Origin: Desmonostoc vinosum HA7617-LM4
Lineage (GTDB): Bacteria > Cyanobacteriota > Cyanobacteriia > Cyanobacteriales > Nostocaceae
Reading direction: 5' to 3'
Assembly: GCA_019359515.1 (NCBI GenBank)
Contig: JAHHHC010000002.1
Span: 124,001-188,000, forward strand
DNA: 64,000 bases
Part shown: positions 53,730 through 63,264 of the stretch, piece by piece
Layout: each line of letters begins with the position of its first letter
How positions within the stretch are numbered: the stretch's first letter is position 1
Notes under the pieces: generated by a model
The model's database searches: none
Told to the model about the DNA's origin: nothing
What the model saw: only the letters and a program-made list of their open reading frames with translations
Made by a program: the position numbers and the translations under genes

Positions 53730-56700
53730 TTAAAATCGCGTTTGATACTCAACTATGGCACGGCTGTCATCCTCTAAGTTAGTGGAAGCCCGGATGCGAA
53801 ACTCATCATTAATGCGATAATTTATACCCCACTGAAAAGGGTCATTAGCTGTTAAAATCTTGATGCTAGACACAGATATTTTGGTAGAAATATCAACTCC
53901 TGCCTCTGCTGCCAATTCTATACTGGAATTACTCTTTCCTGCTTCGGGATTCTCCGAGATCACTGTGGGAAACACACGCAGTTCGCTTAAGCCAAAAGCG
54001 TTGCCAATCTGAGTAAAAGCTGTTTGAAAGTTATTAAATACAGCGGAACCTGCAATATTAATTAAACCCAAAGTACTGTCACCACGTCCTTGAGTGTCTA
54101 CAAATCCACCACCCAACAGTGCCACAATTTCTGTTTCCCCACGTGAGGGACTGCTGGTTAGTTGGAGATTTTCGTTGAGTTTGCTGGCGGGGCCTTTGAT
54201 ATTGGCTTCGACGCGCACAGTCTCTAAAGCTGCTAACCCTGTAGAGGTTGTTCGGCTGAAATCGCTACTTTGAACTACGTCTAAGACCTTAGCAAATAAC
54301 CGGATATCTAAATCGGGATCGCGGGGTTGATTAGCATTGGCTCTAAAGGTTGCGGTATGCTCATATCCACGAGCAAGGCTAAAGCGAGTGGTAAATAAAT
54401 TTACGTCACCTTGCTGTAGTCGGATAGTACCATCGGGTATTGGGTCAGCAAAGGAACCATTAACTGTTAGGTTGCCAGTGGCACGGAAGCTAAGAATAGG
54501 CGGACGGGTAATTTGGACGTTTTTACCTAGTTCTAGTTGTAGTTGATTAAATCTAGCAACGGTATTTCCTAGTTCAGGTTTGCTCTGTTTATTAGCTTTT
54601 GTTGATAGATTGAGGCTGTTACTATTTGCAGCTTGATTGGTGTTGGTAGATTCTGCCAGTAACACCTTACCATCAAATAAATTTACTTTGCCGCCGACTT
54701 TAGGAGTAAGAGCGGAACCAGTAATCTGTAAATTGCCACTAGCACCTCCTTGGTAAAGTCCCTTGAGATTCAACACTAACTGATCGAGGCTAACAGTTAA
54801 AGGATTAGTGATGGCTGTTTCGTTGTCGAAAATAGGAATTTCGCCAGCGGCCTCTACCTTACCCCGGCTAAATCTGCCTTGAAGACCTGCTACCAAGATG
54901 CGGTCAAAATCAAACTGTACCTTACCTGTAACATCTTTGAGCTTCCCTGGTAAAGCTTGAGCTGAAAAAATAGCATTGTTGACTGTGATGATTCCGTTTA
55001 CCTCCGGTCGCTGTTTCGTTCCGCGCACCTTCAAGTCCACTTGTCCTTTACCACCCTCGAAGGCTACTTGGTTATTTAACAAATTTAATAACGTCAATCC
55101 CTCATTTTCTACCTTCACATCAAGACTGATTTGCTCATTATCTGGTGTTACAGTCGCAAAAGGTAATTGATAGGGTATGCTACCAATAATATTTACCGGT
55201 TCTGGGCCAGCAACTGAGACATTACTACCAAAGTTCAAACGGCCATTAGCATAGCTGAAACTTGCTGTTGCTGATTTGATTGCTTTATTATTCAGTGTTC
55301 CTTCGGTGATTTGCAATTCACCTCTAGCTTGTGGATTAGCAACACTACCTGCTAACGCTGCTGTACCGTCAAGATTACCTGTAATGGGAACTGGCAGCTT
55401 GGCGAAATTATTTACTATCTCTAGGGGAAAATTATTCACCCGCAATTGACCAGACTGTTCATTACCACCAATGTTACCTGTGAAAGCCAGTAGTCTATTC
55501 TGTGACTCAATTCGTAAAGGTTGTAATCTCAAAACACCATTTTCAAAGTTGCCTTGAGCAATCACTTGATCAGCATTATAAAAACGACTGGGTTCTTCTT
55601 TTTTACCCCAGGTAAAGTTTTGACCATTAAAATTAAATTGCACTGCCAGTCCGTTGGCGGTAGCAGTATCTATAGATACTTCGCCGTTGAAGGTTCCTTT
55701 TAAGTATGCTAAGTCTGGTGCTGGCGAGGCTTCAAGTCGCTGTTGTTCTTGCTGTGCTAGTAGGGCGTCAATTTCAGCGAAGCGTTGGAGTTGATTCAAC
55801 AGAGGCTGATTTTGTAATCCTTGAGAGTAGGTGTTTAAATCCGCTGCTGTACCGTAGGTTGGCTTGGCTGAACCGCGTTGAAAATCTTGTAATTCAAATA
55901 TCTGTGCTACTGTCAAGACATCTTGGATGTTGCCTTGGTTGACGTTGAGTTTACCTTGCAATAGTGGCCCTTGTGAGGTTTGACCAAAATTACCCGCAAA
56001 GGCATAGCTACTGTTGCCTTTAACAAATTCGCTACTGGTGACGCTAGTTGTGCCATTGCCGTAGCGAAATTGAGCGGTTAAACGATCGCCTATGATCCGG
56101 CCAATTCGCGGCTTGGCGATCGCTAAATTCCCGTTAGCTGCTAATGTATTTTGATTAAAGATTAAGTCTCCTGTCAATAACCCAGCGACTCTACCAGTAC
56201 CCAAACGCAGATTTGCAGGAGCAGTCAAATTTAATACTTGCAGAGGAAAATTTGCTACTTGCAGTGCCCAATTATCACCTTGGTTTTGACCTGTGGCTAA
56301 TGCCTGTTGCCACTTGATTAAAAACGATTGGGGGCGATTATTGGCATCGAGGTTAAAGGCAAGGCGATCGCTTGTACCTGCTAAGTCTAAATTTAAACCA
56401 CGTCCCTGTGCAGACTGGATAGTTCCACTTAACAATGGCTCAAAAGCGAAGTCTTGCACTACTAAGTTTCGTAACTGGATTTGCCCTGTGACATTTGGTA
56501 AAGGTAGCTTGCCAGTGATTTGACCGTTAAAATCTGCGTTCCCTGTCAACGCCAGCTGATTCGGCAAATTGATGGGTAACTGACGCAGATTGTAATTTTG
56601 GGCTTGGACGTTGAGATTTAGCGATGTAATTTCGGGAATGCCTGGTTGTTGGGCGTTGGCTAATATATCACCACTGACATTTAACCCTGGGGCAGTGGCT

Positions 56701-59501
56701 CGTTCAATAGATAGCTTTTCACCATTCCAAGCGATCGCAGCATTCAAAGGTCGCTCTACACCAGGTAGCCCTTGAGATAACTGTACCTGACCTGCGGCAC
56801 GCACATCAGCTAATCTAGATGACCCCAGGATGCCAACCAGTTGCAGCTTACCACCAAACTGACCCCGCAATCGCTGATTTAACTGATTGAGTTGCACACC
56901 TGAAGCATCCACAATCGCTTGATAACGACCAGTAGCTAATTGGATGTTAGAAGCTGTGACTGTACCACCTGCAAGATTCAGATGTGCTTGACCACTGGCT
57001 TGAATGGTTTGCGGATTGAAAGCGCCAACTGTACCTGCAATGTTGAATTGACTAGTTAACCCACCTTGAAATTGCGGTGGTACTGCTGCCAATTGCTGTA
57101 AGGGTACGTTCTTTGTTTGGACTTGGGCTTGATAGCGACCATTTGCCAGTTGGATGTTGGAGGCTGTAATTATACCACCTCCAACCTGAATCTGTGCTTG
57201 TCCTTTGGCTTGGATGGTTTGCGGTCGGAAGGATTCAACAGACCCAGCCACGTTTGCTTGACCTGTTAATTTGCCTTGAAATTGTCGGGGAGTAGATGCT
57301 AATTCTTGGACATTAACGTTATTAGCTTTGAGTTGCGCTTGGAAGAAGCCATCTGCTACTTGGATATTTGCCGCTGTGAGTGTACCACCAGCGAATGCCA
57401 GACTGGCCTGGCCGTTACCACGCAGGGTTTTCAGGCTGAAATTATTTCTGTTACCTGCTACTTGGAATGTACCCGTCAATGGCTGACGTAAGGCTGGGGG
57501 AGATTGCTTGAATATCTGCGCTAGCCTCACGCCATTGGCCACTAATTTGGCCGAAAAGCTTTGGTCTTGTAGTTGGACATTGGAAATTGCAATTGTACCG
57601 CCAGCAACTTGTACTTTTGCGCCTTCGGTGCGAACTGTGGCTATTTGAAAAGGTGCTGAGGTTCCCAACAGAAGTAGACGACCGTTAAATCGCGCCCCTG
57701 CCAAGGAGACATTTTGCAATTGATTGGGGTTGATAAAGGGTGTTAATTTGACGCCAGAGACATTAGCAACGGCTTGCCAACGTTGATTGGCAAAACTGCC
57801 AAATCCCTGTACTACACCACCGCCGACATTGAGGGCGACATTGCGGAAATTGACAGTCCGATTTGGGGCGATCGCCACTTCACCTGTCCCAGGATAGGCT
57901 GCATTTGGGGCTTGCCATTTTACCACAGTTTGCACATTATTAGCAGCGCCAGTTAATTGAGCTGTCCCTGAGACATTGCCGATTGTAAAATTGGGTGCTG
58001 TGTTATAAAGTTTGGCGATCGCATCCCCAGGAACATTCTTGGCTGCAAAATTCAAATCCACGCGGGGAGCTTTACCAACTTGGATTGTACCAGCGCCTGT
58101 AATTTCACCACCAACCGTAGATATACCTTGAATCTCACTCAGTTTAATTACTGAAGCACTAGTAATAAAATTAAACTTACTACTGACACTCTTAAAATCA
58201 ACTTTATCAATTCGTGCAGTTTTGATGGTAGTAACCGTACCAGAGAGAATCGGCTTAGTAGCTGGCCCCACCAGTTGTAAATCTGCTTTGACTTCTCCAA
58301 CTGTCGGTAAAGGTAATTTGAATTTTAGCGTCTGGGCGGCTGTGGCCACGCTCACCGCATTGATTCGCCCTGCTAACTTATAGCCAGCTTGAGTATCAAT
58401 AATGCCCGTAGCCGTAACGGGAACTTTGCCGTAGTTAGTAATAGCATTATCTAGCTGTAATTGCGTTCCCCAGAAGCGGATGTTTCCTTGGGAATTGCTC
58501 AACAGTTGTGGTAAACGGGGTATCTGAATAGTTACCCCTTGTAAATTCGCATTCCCAAATAACAAAGTTGGCTGCTTTGGTGTCAACCGGATTTGCAAGT
58601 CCCCATCTACTCGACCCGCCTGTAAACTCAGCGGTAACTTGATCAAGCGAGTAACATCAGAAGCCAGTAAACCTTGCCCTCGCACCTGTAAAGTACCTGC
58701 TAGTACCCTAGCAAGGGTTTCTCCTTGCACAGAGATATTACCACCCCTATCAGGTTGGCCTGCTACATCAAACTTAATCCGCTGGTTGTTATCTATCAGC
58801 TTAGCAGTGCCATTGACCACAGAAAAGGCTACTAAAGAAGAGGACGCGGAGACAGAAAGACGAGGGGACGAGGAGAATGAAAATTTCACCGCGTCCCCCT
58901 GTCCCCGCGTCCCCGCGTCTTCTTTAGTCCTCTTCTCGTCCCCGCGTCCCCGCGTCCCCGCGTCTTCTTTAGTCCTCTTCTGTGGCATTAATACCAACTT
59001 GCCATTGCGAAATCGCAGGTTATCTAAGTTGGTTTTAATGACGCCGCCTTTACCTTGTGGCGCTATTTTAGTAGTAATCCAGCGCCCTTGAGTATCCTGT
59101 TCAATATAAACATTAGGGTTAACTAAGGTGACATCTAGCTTCAGTTGGCGGTCAAAGATTAACAGCAATGGGTCAAAACCCACCTCTACTGATTCAACTA
59201 CGGCTTGATCTGGATCTGTGGCTGTTGCGGGGATAGCCGAAGCCCCAAACCGCACTCCTGTAAGGGAAAATCCTGTCACTTTTCCCAGTTGTACCGGGCG
59301 GTTGAGCGTAGTCGTGAGACTTTTTTGTGCTAATGGCGTTAAATCTTTTTGGACAAAAGTCCATAATCGCCAAGCCCCAGTGACAATTCCTACTAGTAAA
59401 AAACCGCCCAAGGCAATACCACCACGGCTCAACACCAGCAACCATAGACGTTTGCGAACAGAGGAGGTAGATTGATGTTCTTGATTGGGAGATTTAATCA
59501 T
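53730..59501 (-). CDS. tamB: TamB / DUF490 family translocation and assembly module protein
   Basis: This 1,923-residue protein belongs to the TamB/AsmA-like family of bridge proteins that span the periplasm and are implicated in lipid transport to, and protein assembly in, the outer membrane. The N-terminal anchor is GIALGGFLLVGIVTGAW (about residues 30-46). Nearly all the rest is beta-helical sequence. The conserved C-terminal DUF490 domain covers about residues 1550-1923 and ends in beta-strands (DEFRIRASTNLEDDSRAIVE then YQTRF). Residues of about 172-224 ([20 protein letters not shown] and onward) are translated low-complexity intergenic repeat. Residues of about 690-880 contain tandem repeats of about 69 residues. 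An Omp85/TamA gene is not in the window. Confidence 0.93.
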   Translation of the reverse strand: MIKSPNQEHQSTSSVRKRLWLLVLSRGGIALGGFLLVGIVTGAWRLWTFVQKDLTPLAQKSLTTTLNRPVQLGKVTGFSLTGVRFGASAIPATATDPDQAVVESVEVGFDPLLLIFDRQLKLDVTLVNPNVYIEQDTQGRWITTKIAPQGKGGVIKTNLDNLRFRNGKLVLMPQKRTKEDAGTRGRGDEKRTKEDAGTRGQGDAVKFSFSSSPRLSVSASSSLVAFSVVNGTAKLIDNNQRIKFDVAGQPDRGGNISVQGETLARVLAGTLQVRGQGLLASDVTRLIKLPLSLQAGRVDGDLQIRLTPKQPTLLFGNANLQGVTIQIPRLPQLLSNSQGNIRFWGTQLQLDNAITNYGKVPVTATGIIDTQAGYKLAGRINAVSVATAAQTLKFKLPLPTVGEVKADLQLVGPATKPILSGTVTTIKTARIDKVDFKSVSSKFNFITSASVIKLSEIQGISTVGGEITGAGTIQVGKAPRVDLNFAAKNVPGDAIAKLYNTAPNFTIGNVSGTAQLTGAANNVQTVVKWQAPNAAYPGTGEVAIAPNRTVNFRNVALNVGGGVVQGFGSFANQRWQAVANVSGVKLTPFINPNQLQNVSLAGARFNGRLLLLGTSAPFQIATVRTEGAKVQVAGGTIAISNVQLQDQSFSAKLVANGVRLAQIFKQSPPALRQPLTGTFQVAGNRNNFSLKTLRGNGQASLAFAGGTLTAANIQVADGFFQAQLKANNVNVQELASTPRQFQGKLTGQANVAGSVESFRPQTIQAKGQAQIQVGGGIITASNIQLANGRYQAQVQTKNVPLQQLAAVPPQFQGGLTSQFNIAGTVGAFNPQTIQASGQAHLNLAGGTVTASNIQLATGRYQAIVDASGVQLNQLNQRLRGQFGGKLQLVGILGSSRLADVRAAGQVQLSQGLPGVERPLNAAIAWNGEKLSIERATAPGLNVSGDILANAQQPGIPEITSLNLNVQAQNYNLRQLPINLPNQLALTGNADFNGQITGKLPLPNVTGQIQLRNLVVQDFAFEPLLSGTIQSAQGRGLNLDLAGTSDRLAFNLDANNRPQSFLIKWQQALATGQNQGDNWALQVANFPLQVLNLTAPANLRLGTGRVAGLLTGDLIFNQNTLAANGNLAIAKPRIGRIIGDRLTAQFRYGNGTTSVTSSEFVKGNSSYAFAGNFGQTSQGPLLQGKLNVNQGNIQDVLTVAQIFELQDFQRGSAKPTYGTAADLNTYSQGLQNQPLLNQLQRFAEIDALLAQQEQQRLEASPAPDLAYLKGTFNGEVSIDTATANGLAVQFNFNGQNFTWGKKEEPSRFYNADQVIAQGNFENGVLRLQPLRIESQNRLLAFTGNIGGNEQSGQLRVNNFPLEIVNNFAKLPVPITGNLDGTAALAGSVANPQARGELQITEGTLNNKAIKSATASFSYANGRLNFGSNVSVAGPEPVNIIGSIPYQLPFATVTPDNEQISLDVKVENEGLTLLNLLNNQVAFEGGKGQVDLKVRGTKQRPEVNGIITVNNAIFSAQALPGKLKDVTGKVQFDFDRILVAGLQGRFSRGKVEAAGEIPIFDNETAITNPLTVSLDQLVLNLKGLYQGGASGNLQITGSALTPKVGGKVNLFDGKVLLAESTNTNQAANSNSLNLSTKANKQSKPELGNTVARFNQLQLELGKNVQITRPPILSFRATGNLTVNGSFADPIPDGTIRLQQGDVNLFTTRFSLARGYEHTATFRANANQPRDPDLDIRLFAKVLDVVQSSDFSRTTSTGLAALETVRVEANIKGPASKLNENLQLTSSPSRGETEIVALLGGGFVDTQGRGDSTLGLINIAGSAVFNNFQTAFTQIGNAFGLSELRVFPTVISENPEAGKSNSSIELAAEAGVDISTKISVSSIKILTANDPFQWGINYRINDEFRIRASTNLEDDSRAIVEYQTRF
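58830..58984. repeat. Low-complexity GTCCCCGC repeat inside tamB
   Basis: Tandem gtccccgcgtccccgcgtc units, repeated twice with cttctttagtcctcttct, interrupt the coding sequence without breaking frame. The same units are intergenic elsewhere (14838-14895, 62028-62055). Confidence 0.85.
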
Positions 59502-59766
59502 TGGCTTTTAGTGTATCAATTGCCGGATGTAGCTGGCACGCCACTAGCATAAACGGGCACATTATTTGCTGTGCCACCTCCAGGATACGTCAACAAAACC
59601 CAAGACCTCATCGGTTAAGTTGCGGCATTCGCTATCTTCCATATTTATGCTTAATAATATCGGCCCTCTCAGGAAATTCCGCAATCGAGTGAAAATTATT
59701 GCTGTGTCTTTCCCAGAAGTACAACCTAGAACTTTAATAAGAATAGATAGTTGAAAAAAAGGACAG

Positions 59767-60198
59767 ATGACTATACCAATGCGTGTTTTTGTATTGATTT
59801 TTAATGCTCGCACGGAAAATGAGGGAATTCACACGATTCGGGTGGGCGATCGCAATAAAATTCTCATGTTTGAGTCAGAAGACGATGCCACGCGTTATGC
59901 TTTAATGCTGGAAGCCCAAGATTTTCCCTCACCTTCAATAGAGGCTATTGATCCAGAGGAAATCAAAGACTTTTGCGATAGTGCTGGCTATGAATGGGAA
60001 ATTATTCCAGAAAACAGCACTTCTGTAGTCACTCCCCCAGAAATCAACGTAGAAGAAACCGACTGGCAACTAGAAGACCAAAAGGATGATCTTAATCAGG
60101 ATACCTTCTCTATTGACCAAGTGCCACCAGCAGAAGAGTCAGAGTTTTCTGATTCGGAACTAGAAAAAATTCGTCGCAAATTAGAAGGATTATTGTAA
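59767..60198 (+). CDS. DUF3110 domain protein
   Basis: This 143-residue protein is a member of the cyanobacterial and plastid DUF3110 family. It has MRVFVLIFNARTENEGIHTI, the conserved ESEDDATRYALMLEAQDFP and PEEIKDFCDSAGYEWEII. The C-terminal 50 residues are acidic and variable. There is no signal peptide. The function is unknown. ATG 59767 could be replaced by the ATG five codons later. It precedes murQ by 39 bases and is probably cotranscribed with it. Confidence 0.85.
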   Translation: MTIPMRVFVLIFNARTENEGIHTIRVGDRNKILMFESEDDATRYALMLEAQDFPSPSIEAIDPEEIKDFCDSAGYEWEIIPENSTSVVTPPEINVEETDWQLEDQKDDLNQDTFSIDQVPPAEESEFSDSELEKIRRKLEGLL

Positions 60199-60237
60199 CT
60201 GGTTATTGGTCATTCAGTTGATAAGGACAAAGAAAAA

Positions 60238-61152
60238 ATGACAAACTTGCAGGAACGCGGGCATCTTTTAACCGAGCAGGTAAATCCTGATAGCCTGAAT
60301 TTAGACCAACTCAGTTCTGTAGAGTTGGTGGAGTTATTTAATAACGAAGACCAAAAAGCGGTGGCAGCGGTGGCGGCGGTAAAAGTTCAGCTGGCTAAAG
60401 CAATTGATGGTACCGCAGAACGTTTACACCATGGAGGACGCCTGTTTTATGTTGGTGCGGGGACAAGTGGGAGGTTGGGAGTATTGGATGCTGCTGAGTG
60501 CCCCCCAACTTTCTGTACACCTCCAGAATTGATACAGGGAATTATTGCTGGTGGTGCTGGTGCATTAGTACGCAGTTCTGAAGATTTAGAAGACTGTGCC
60601 GAAGATGGCGAAGCAGCGATCGCTCAACGACATATTACACAATTAGATGTAGTAGTTGGGATTACCGCTGGTGGGACAACGCCGTTTGTCTACGGTGCCC
60701 TCAACGCCGCCCGGCAACGGGGAGCAATGACTATTTTTATCGCCTGTGTTCCCGCTGAACAAGTCAGCTTTGATGCTGATGTGGACATTCGTATACTGAC
60801 AGGGCCAGAAGTACTAGCAGGTTCAACTCGCCTCAAAGCGGGTACAGTCACCAAGCTAGCTTTAAATATCCTCTCCACAGGAGTGATGGTTAAGCTGGGC
60901 AAAGTTTACGGAAATCGGATGGTAGATGTAGCAGTTACCAATCAAAAATTACGCGATCGCGCTTTACGAATTCTACAAGACCTCACAGGTTTAAGTCGAG
61001 AAGCCGCTGGTTTTTTATTAGAAAATAGCGGTAAATGGGTCAAGTTAGCACTATTAATGCACTGGACTGGATTAGCAAAACAAGAAGGTGAAAAGCTTCT
61101 ATCAGAGCATCAAGGTAATCTCAGGGCAGCTGTTGAGAGCTACAAACATTAA
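60238..61152 (+). CDS. murQ: N-acetylmuramic acid 6-phosphate etherase
   Basis: MurQ cleaves the lactyl ether of MurNAc-6-phosphate in cell-wall recycling. This 304-residue SIS-domain protein has YVGAGTSGRLGVLDAAECPP near residue 71, AEDGEAAIAQRHIT with the catalytic Glu region, and VVGITAGGTTPFVYGAL. VLAGSTRLKAGTVTKLALN, the standard signature, comes later. The length is the family norm. ATG 60238 follows the DUF3110 gene closely. A Uma2 gene follows 45 bases downstream. Confidence 0.96.
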   Translation: MTNLQERGHLLTEQVNPDSLNLDQLSSVELVELFNNEDQKAVAAVAAVKVQLAKAIDGTAERLHHGGRLFYVGAGTSGRLGVLDAAECPPTFCTPPELIQGIIAGGAGALVRSSEDLEDCAEDGEAAIAQRHITQLDVVVGITAGGTTPFVYGALNAARQRGAMTIFIACVPAEQVSFDADVDIRILTGPEVLAGSTRLKAGTVTKLALNILSTGVMVKLGKVYGNRMVDVAVTNQKLRDRALRILQDLTGLSREAAGFLLENSGKWVKLALLMHWTGLAKQEGEKLLSEHQGNLRAAVESYKH

Positions 61153-61197
61153 AATTTAAAGTAAGTATTCACTTGGAATTCTGAATTTAATTGCTTT

Positions 61198-61890
61198 ATG
61201 AATGTCTTTGAGCAAACAGACTCCGACTTACTCTATCCTGACAGTGACGGCAAACCAATGTCAGAAAACACAGAACAGTATCGTTGGATTGTCCTAATCA
61301 AGGAGAATTTAGAGATTCTGTTTGCTAAAAATGACAATGTTTTGATTGCCGGAGATTTATTATGGTATCCCGTCCGTTCTCAGTTGATTACCCCAACAGC
61401 ACCTGATGTAATGGTTATCTTTGGCAGACCAAAAGGTAGACGAGGTTCTTATCGTCAATGGCAAGAAGAAAATATCTCACCGCAAGTAGTTTTTGAAATT
61501 CTTTCTCCTAGTAACGACACTAAAGAAATGGAACGAAAGTTAGAATTTTATGATACTTACGGTGTCGAAGAATATTATTTATACAACCCAGAAAGCTTTC
61601 AATTAGATGGTTGGTGGCGACAAAATGACCATTTAACAAAGCTGTGGCAAATAGATGGCTGGGTTAGTCCCCGTTTAGGATGCCGTTTTGAAACTGGGTT
61701 AGGAGAGTTAGCAATTTATCGTCCAGATGGACAAAAATTTTTAACCTCGGTGGAACTCAATCAACGAGCTGAACAAGCTGAATTATTGTTGCAGCAAGAG
61801 CAACAAAGATCTGAGCATGAACGTCAACGGGCAGAACAGTTAGCAGCATATTTACGTAGCATTGGCGTTGATCCCGAAAACCTACCCTAG
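61198..61890 (+). CDS. Uma2 family (DUF820) putative endonuclease
   Basis: This is the second Uma2 protein of the window, 230 residues long. The nuclease-fold core shows the Asp in TAPDVMVIFG, the Glu in PQVVFEILSPSNDT, the lysine-bearing helix KEMERKLEFYDTYG, and VEEYYLYNPESFQLDGW. The C-terminal coiled coil (RAEQAELLLQQEQQRSEHE) ends in LRSIGVDPENLP. Its relation to murQ is positional only. ATG 61198 is at the start of the conserved region. Confidence 0.87.
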   Translation: MNVFEQTDSDLLYPDSDGKPMSENTEQYRWIVLIKENLEILFAKNDNVLIAGDLLWYPVRSQLITPTAPDVMVIFGRPKGRRGSYRQWQEENISPQVVFEILSPSNDTKEMERKLEFYDTYGVEEYYLYNPESFQLDGWWRQNDHLTKLWQIDGWVSPRLGCRFETGLGELAIYRPDGQKFLTSVELNQRAEQAELLLQQEQQRSEHERQRAEQLAAYLRSIGVDPENLP

Positions 61891-62264
61891 AAACTAGGGA
61901 CAGTGGACAGTGGACTAGGGAAGATGAGGGGGGTGTGGTTCGACTTTGCGGTAATTGAATCTCGACTTCGCTCGATTACCGCGTAGCCGAAACTCACCAA
62001 CCGAGGGATGAGGGAGATGAGAGACGCGGGGACGCGAGGACGCGGGGACGCGGAGAATAAATTAATGATTAATGACAATTCCCCATTCCCAATTCCCCAT
62101 TCCCCATTCCCCATTCCCCATTCCCTAGTCCCTTTTGTCCAATGTTCATCAACCAAGTGGATGAGCTTTTATTTATCTATGGTTAAAAATGATTCATCTT
62201 TTTGATAGAGGGAAGGCATGTATCTCCTGGTGAAGATAAAAAAGACCTTCAAAGGTAGATAAAA
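61891..62264. repeat. Intergenic region with low-complexity repeats
   Basis: It contains a palindrome-like repeat (cggtaattgaatctcgactt and cgctcgattaccg, 61951-61982), gacgcgggg units (62026-62056), and five tandem ccattcc-type heptamers (62086-62127). The short frames across it are products of the repeats. The DUF2795 leader follows. Confidence 0.6.
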
Positions 62265-62462
62265 ATGGCCAAGGCAAATCCTATAGAAATACAAAAACAC
62301 TTGAAAGGTGTTGACTATCCTGCCAGTAAACAAGAATTGATTAAGCACGCTAAAAAACACGGTGCTGATCAAAAAATTCTTTCTTTGTTAGAGCAATTGC
62401 CAGCAAATGAAGAATACGAAGGCCCAACCGCTCTTAACAAAGCCATCGGTGAGATTGAGTAA
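62265..62462 (+). CDS. DUF2795 domain protein
   Basis: This 65-residue protein matches DUF2795: ANPIEIQKHLKGVDYPASKQ, ELIKHAKKHGADQKILSLLE and QLPANEEYEGPTALNKAIGE. These small helical proteins are widespread; no function is established, though an N-terminal DNA-binding-like fold has been suggested. ATG 62265 is preceded by aaaggtag. A hairpin-rich MITE-like element begins about 10 bases after the stop. Confidence 0.88.
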   Translation: MAKANPIEIQKHLKGVDYPASKQELIKHAKKHGADQKILSLLEQLPANEEYEGPTALNKAIGEIE

Positions 62463-62504
62463 GCTGAAGTTCGTAGTAAGGACTTTAGTCCTTATTCTAA
62501 GCAC

Positions 62505-62673
62505 TAGACTTCTTGCAAAAATACTTGAACCGTCAGAGACTCAAGTCTCTGCCTAATAGCAAAAGTCCGTTGAAACGGACTAAAAATACTGTTATTAGTC
62601 GGTTTCAACCGACTTGAGTTATCAGCCAGAAAATTTATTTTCTGGCGAGTATCCGACTTTTGCAAGAGGTCTA
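62505..62673. mobile_element. Covarying-hairpin repeat, copy C (169 bp), MITE-like
   Basis: Ends TAGACTTCTTGCAAAA (62505-62520) and TTTTGCAAGAGGTCTA (62658-62673) are inverted repeats with 15 of 16 matches. Four perfect hairpins lie inside: CAGAGACT-ca-AGTCTCTG (62534-62551), AGTCCGTT-ga-AACGGACT (62564-62581), AGTCGGTT-tc-AACCGACT (62597-62614) and CCAGAAAAT-tt-ATTTTCTGG (62626-62645). An outer 17-bp inverted repeat (62473-62489 / 62673-62689) surrounds the whole. Confidence 0.85.
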
Positions 62674-62708
62674 CTAAAGTCCTTACTACCAACCTAGTAA
62701 ACTTTTCC

Positions 62709-63230
62709 CTACTCCCCACTTCCCATTTTTAAAATAGAATAATCTCCCGATTTTCCGCCAATTTTGCTTACTAAACTAATTGATTCAATTTGAATAGACT
62801 TTTCTAAAGCTTTCGCCATATCATATAAAGTCAACGCTGCCACAGAAACAGCGGTTAAGGCTTCCATCTCTACACCAGTTTCGGCTTTGGTTTTAACTGT
62901 GGCATAAATTTGATAACCAGGTAGTTGAGGATCTGGTGTAATGTCAACTGTAATTTTTTGCAAAGGCAAGGGATGACATAAGGGAATCAAATTAGCAGTC
63001 TGTTTCGCTGCCATAATTCCAGCTAACCTGGCAGTTGCTAAGACATCACCTTTGGGAACATTGCCAGCAGCGATCGCTCCAAAGGTCGTCGCCAACATTC
63101 GCACTTTAGCAACTGCAACCGCTTCTCGGATTGTGGGCGCTTTGCCAGACACATCAACCATTTGTGCGTGTCCTTGATCATCAAGATGGGTTAAACTGGC
63201 AGAACTAGATAAAGAATTGTCTTGCATCAT
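62709..63230 (-). CDS. moaC: Cyclic pyranopterin monophosphate synthase MoaC
   Basis: MoaC makes cyclic pyranopterin monophosphate in molybdenum cofactor synthesis. In this 173-residue protein [20 protein letters not shown] opens the fold. The active-site segment [20 protein letters not shown] with [11 protein letters not shown] is near residue 62, and [21 protein letters not shown] near 117. The C-terminal [14 protein letters not shown] is typical. ATG 63230 starts just upstream of the tRNA gene on the opposite strand. Other moa genes are not adjacent. Confidence 0.97.
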   Translation of the reverse strand: MMQDNSLSSSASLTHLDDQGHAQMVDVSGKAPTIREAVAVAKVRMLATTFGAIAAGNVPKGDVLATARLAGIMAAKQTANLIPLCHPLPLQKITVDITPDPQLPGYQIYATVKTKAETGVEMEALTAVSVAALTLYDMAKALEKSIQIESISLVSKIGGKSGDYSILKMGSGE

Positions 63231-63264
63231 TTTATCGGAACATGCTATTATTGATTTCTTGTAA

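Noticed and set aside
58639-59091. 150-residue plus-strand ORF inside tamB
   Set aside because: It is an antisense frame opened by the low-complexity repeat within tamB.
59562-59813. 83-residue minus-strand ORF between tamB and the DUF3110 gene
   Set aside because: It overlaps the start of the DUF3110 gene in antisense, has no ribosome binding site and no recognisable domain.
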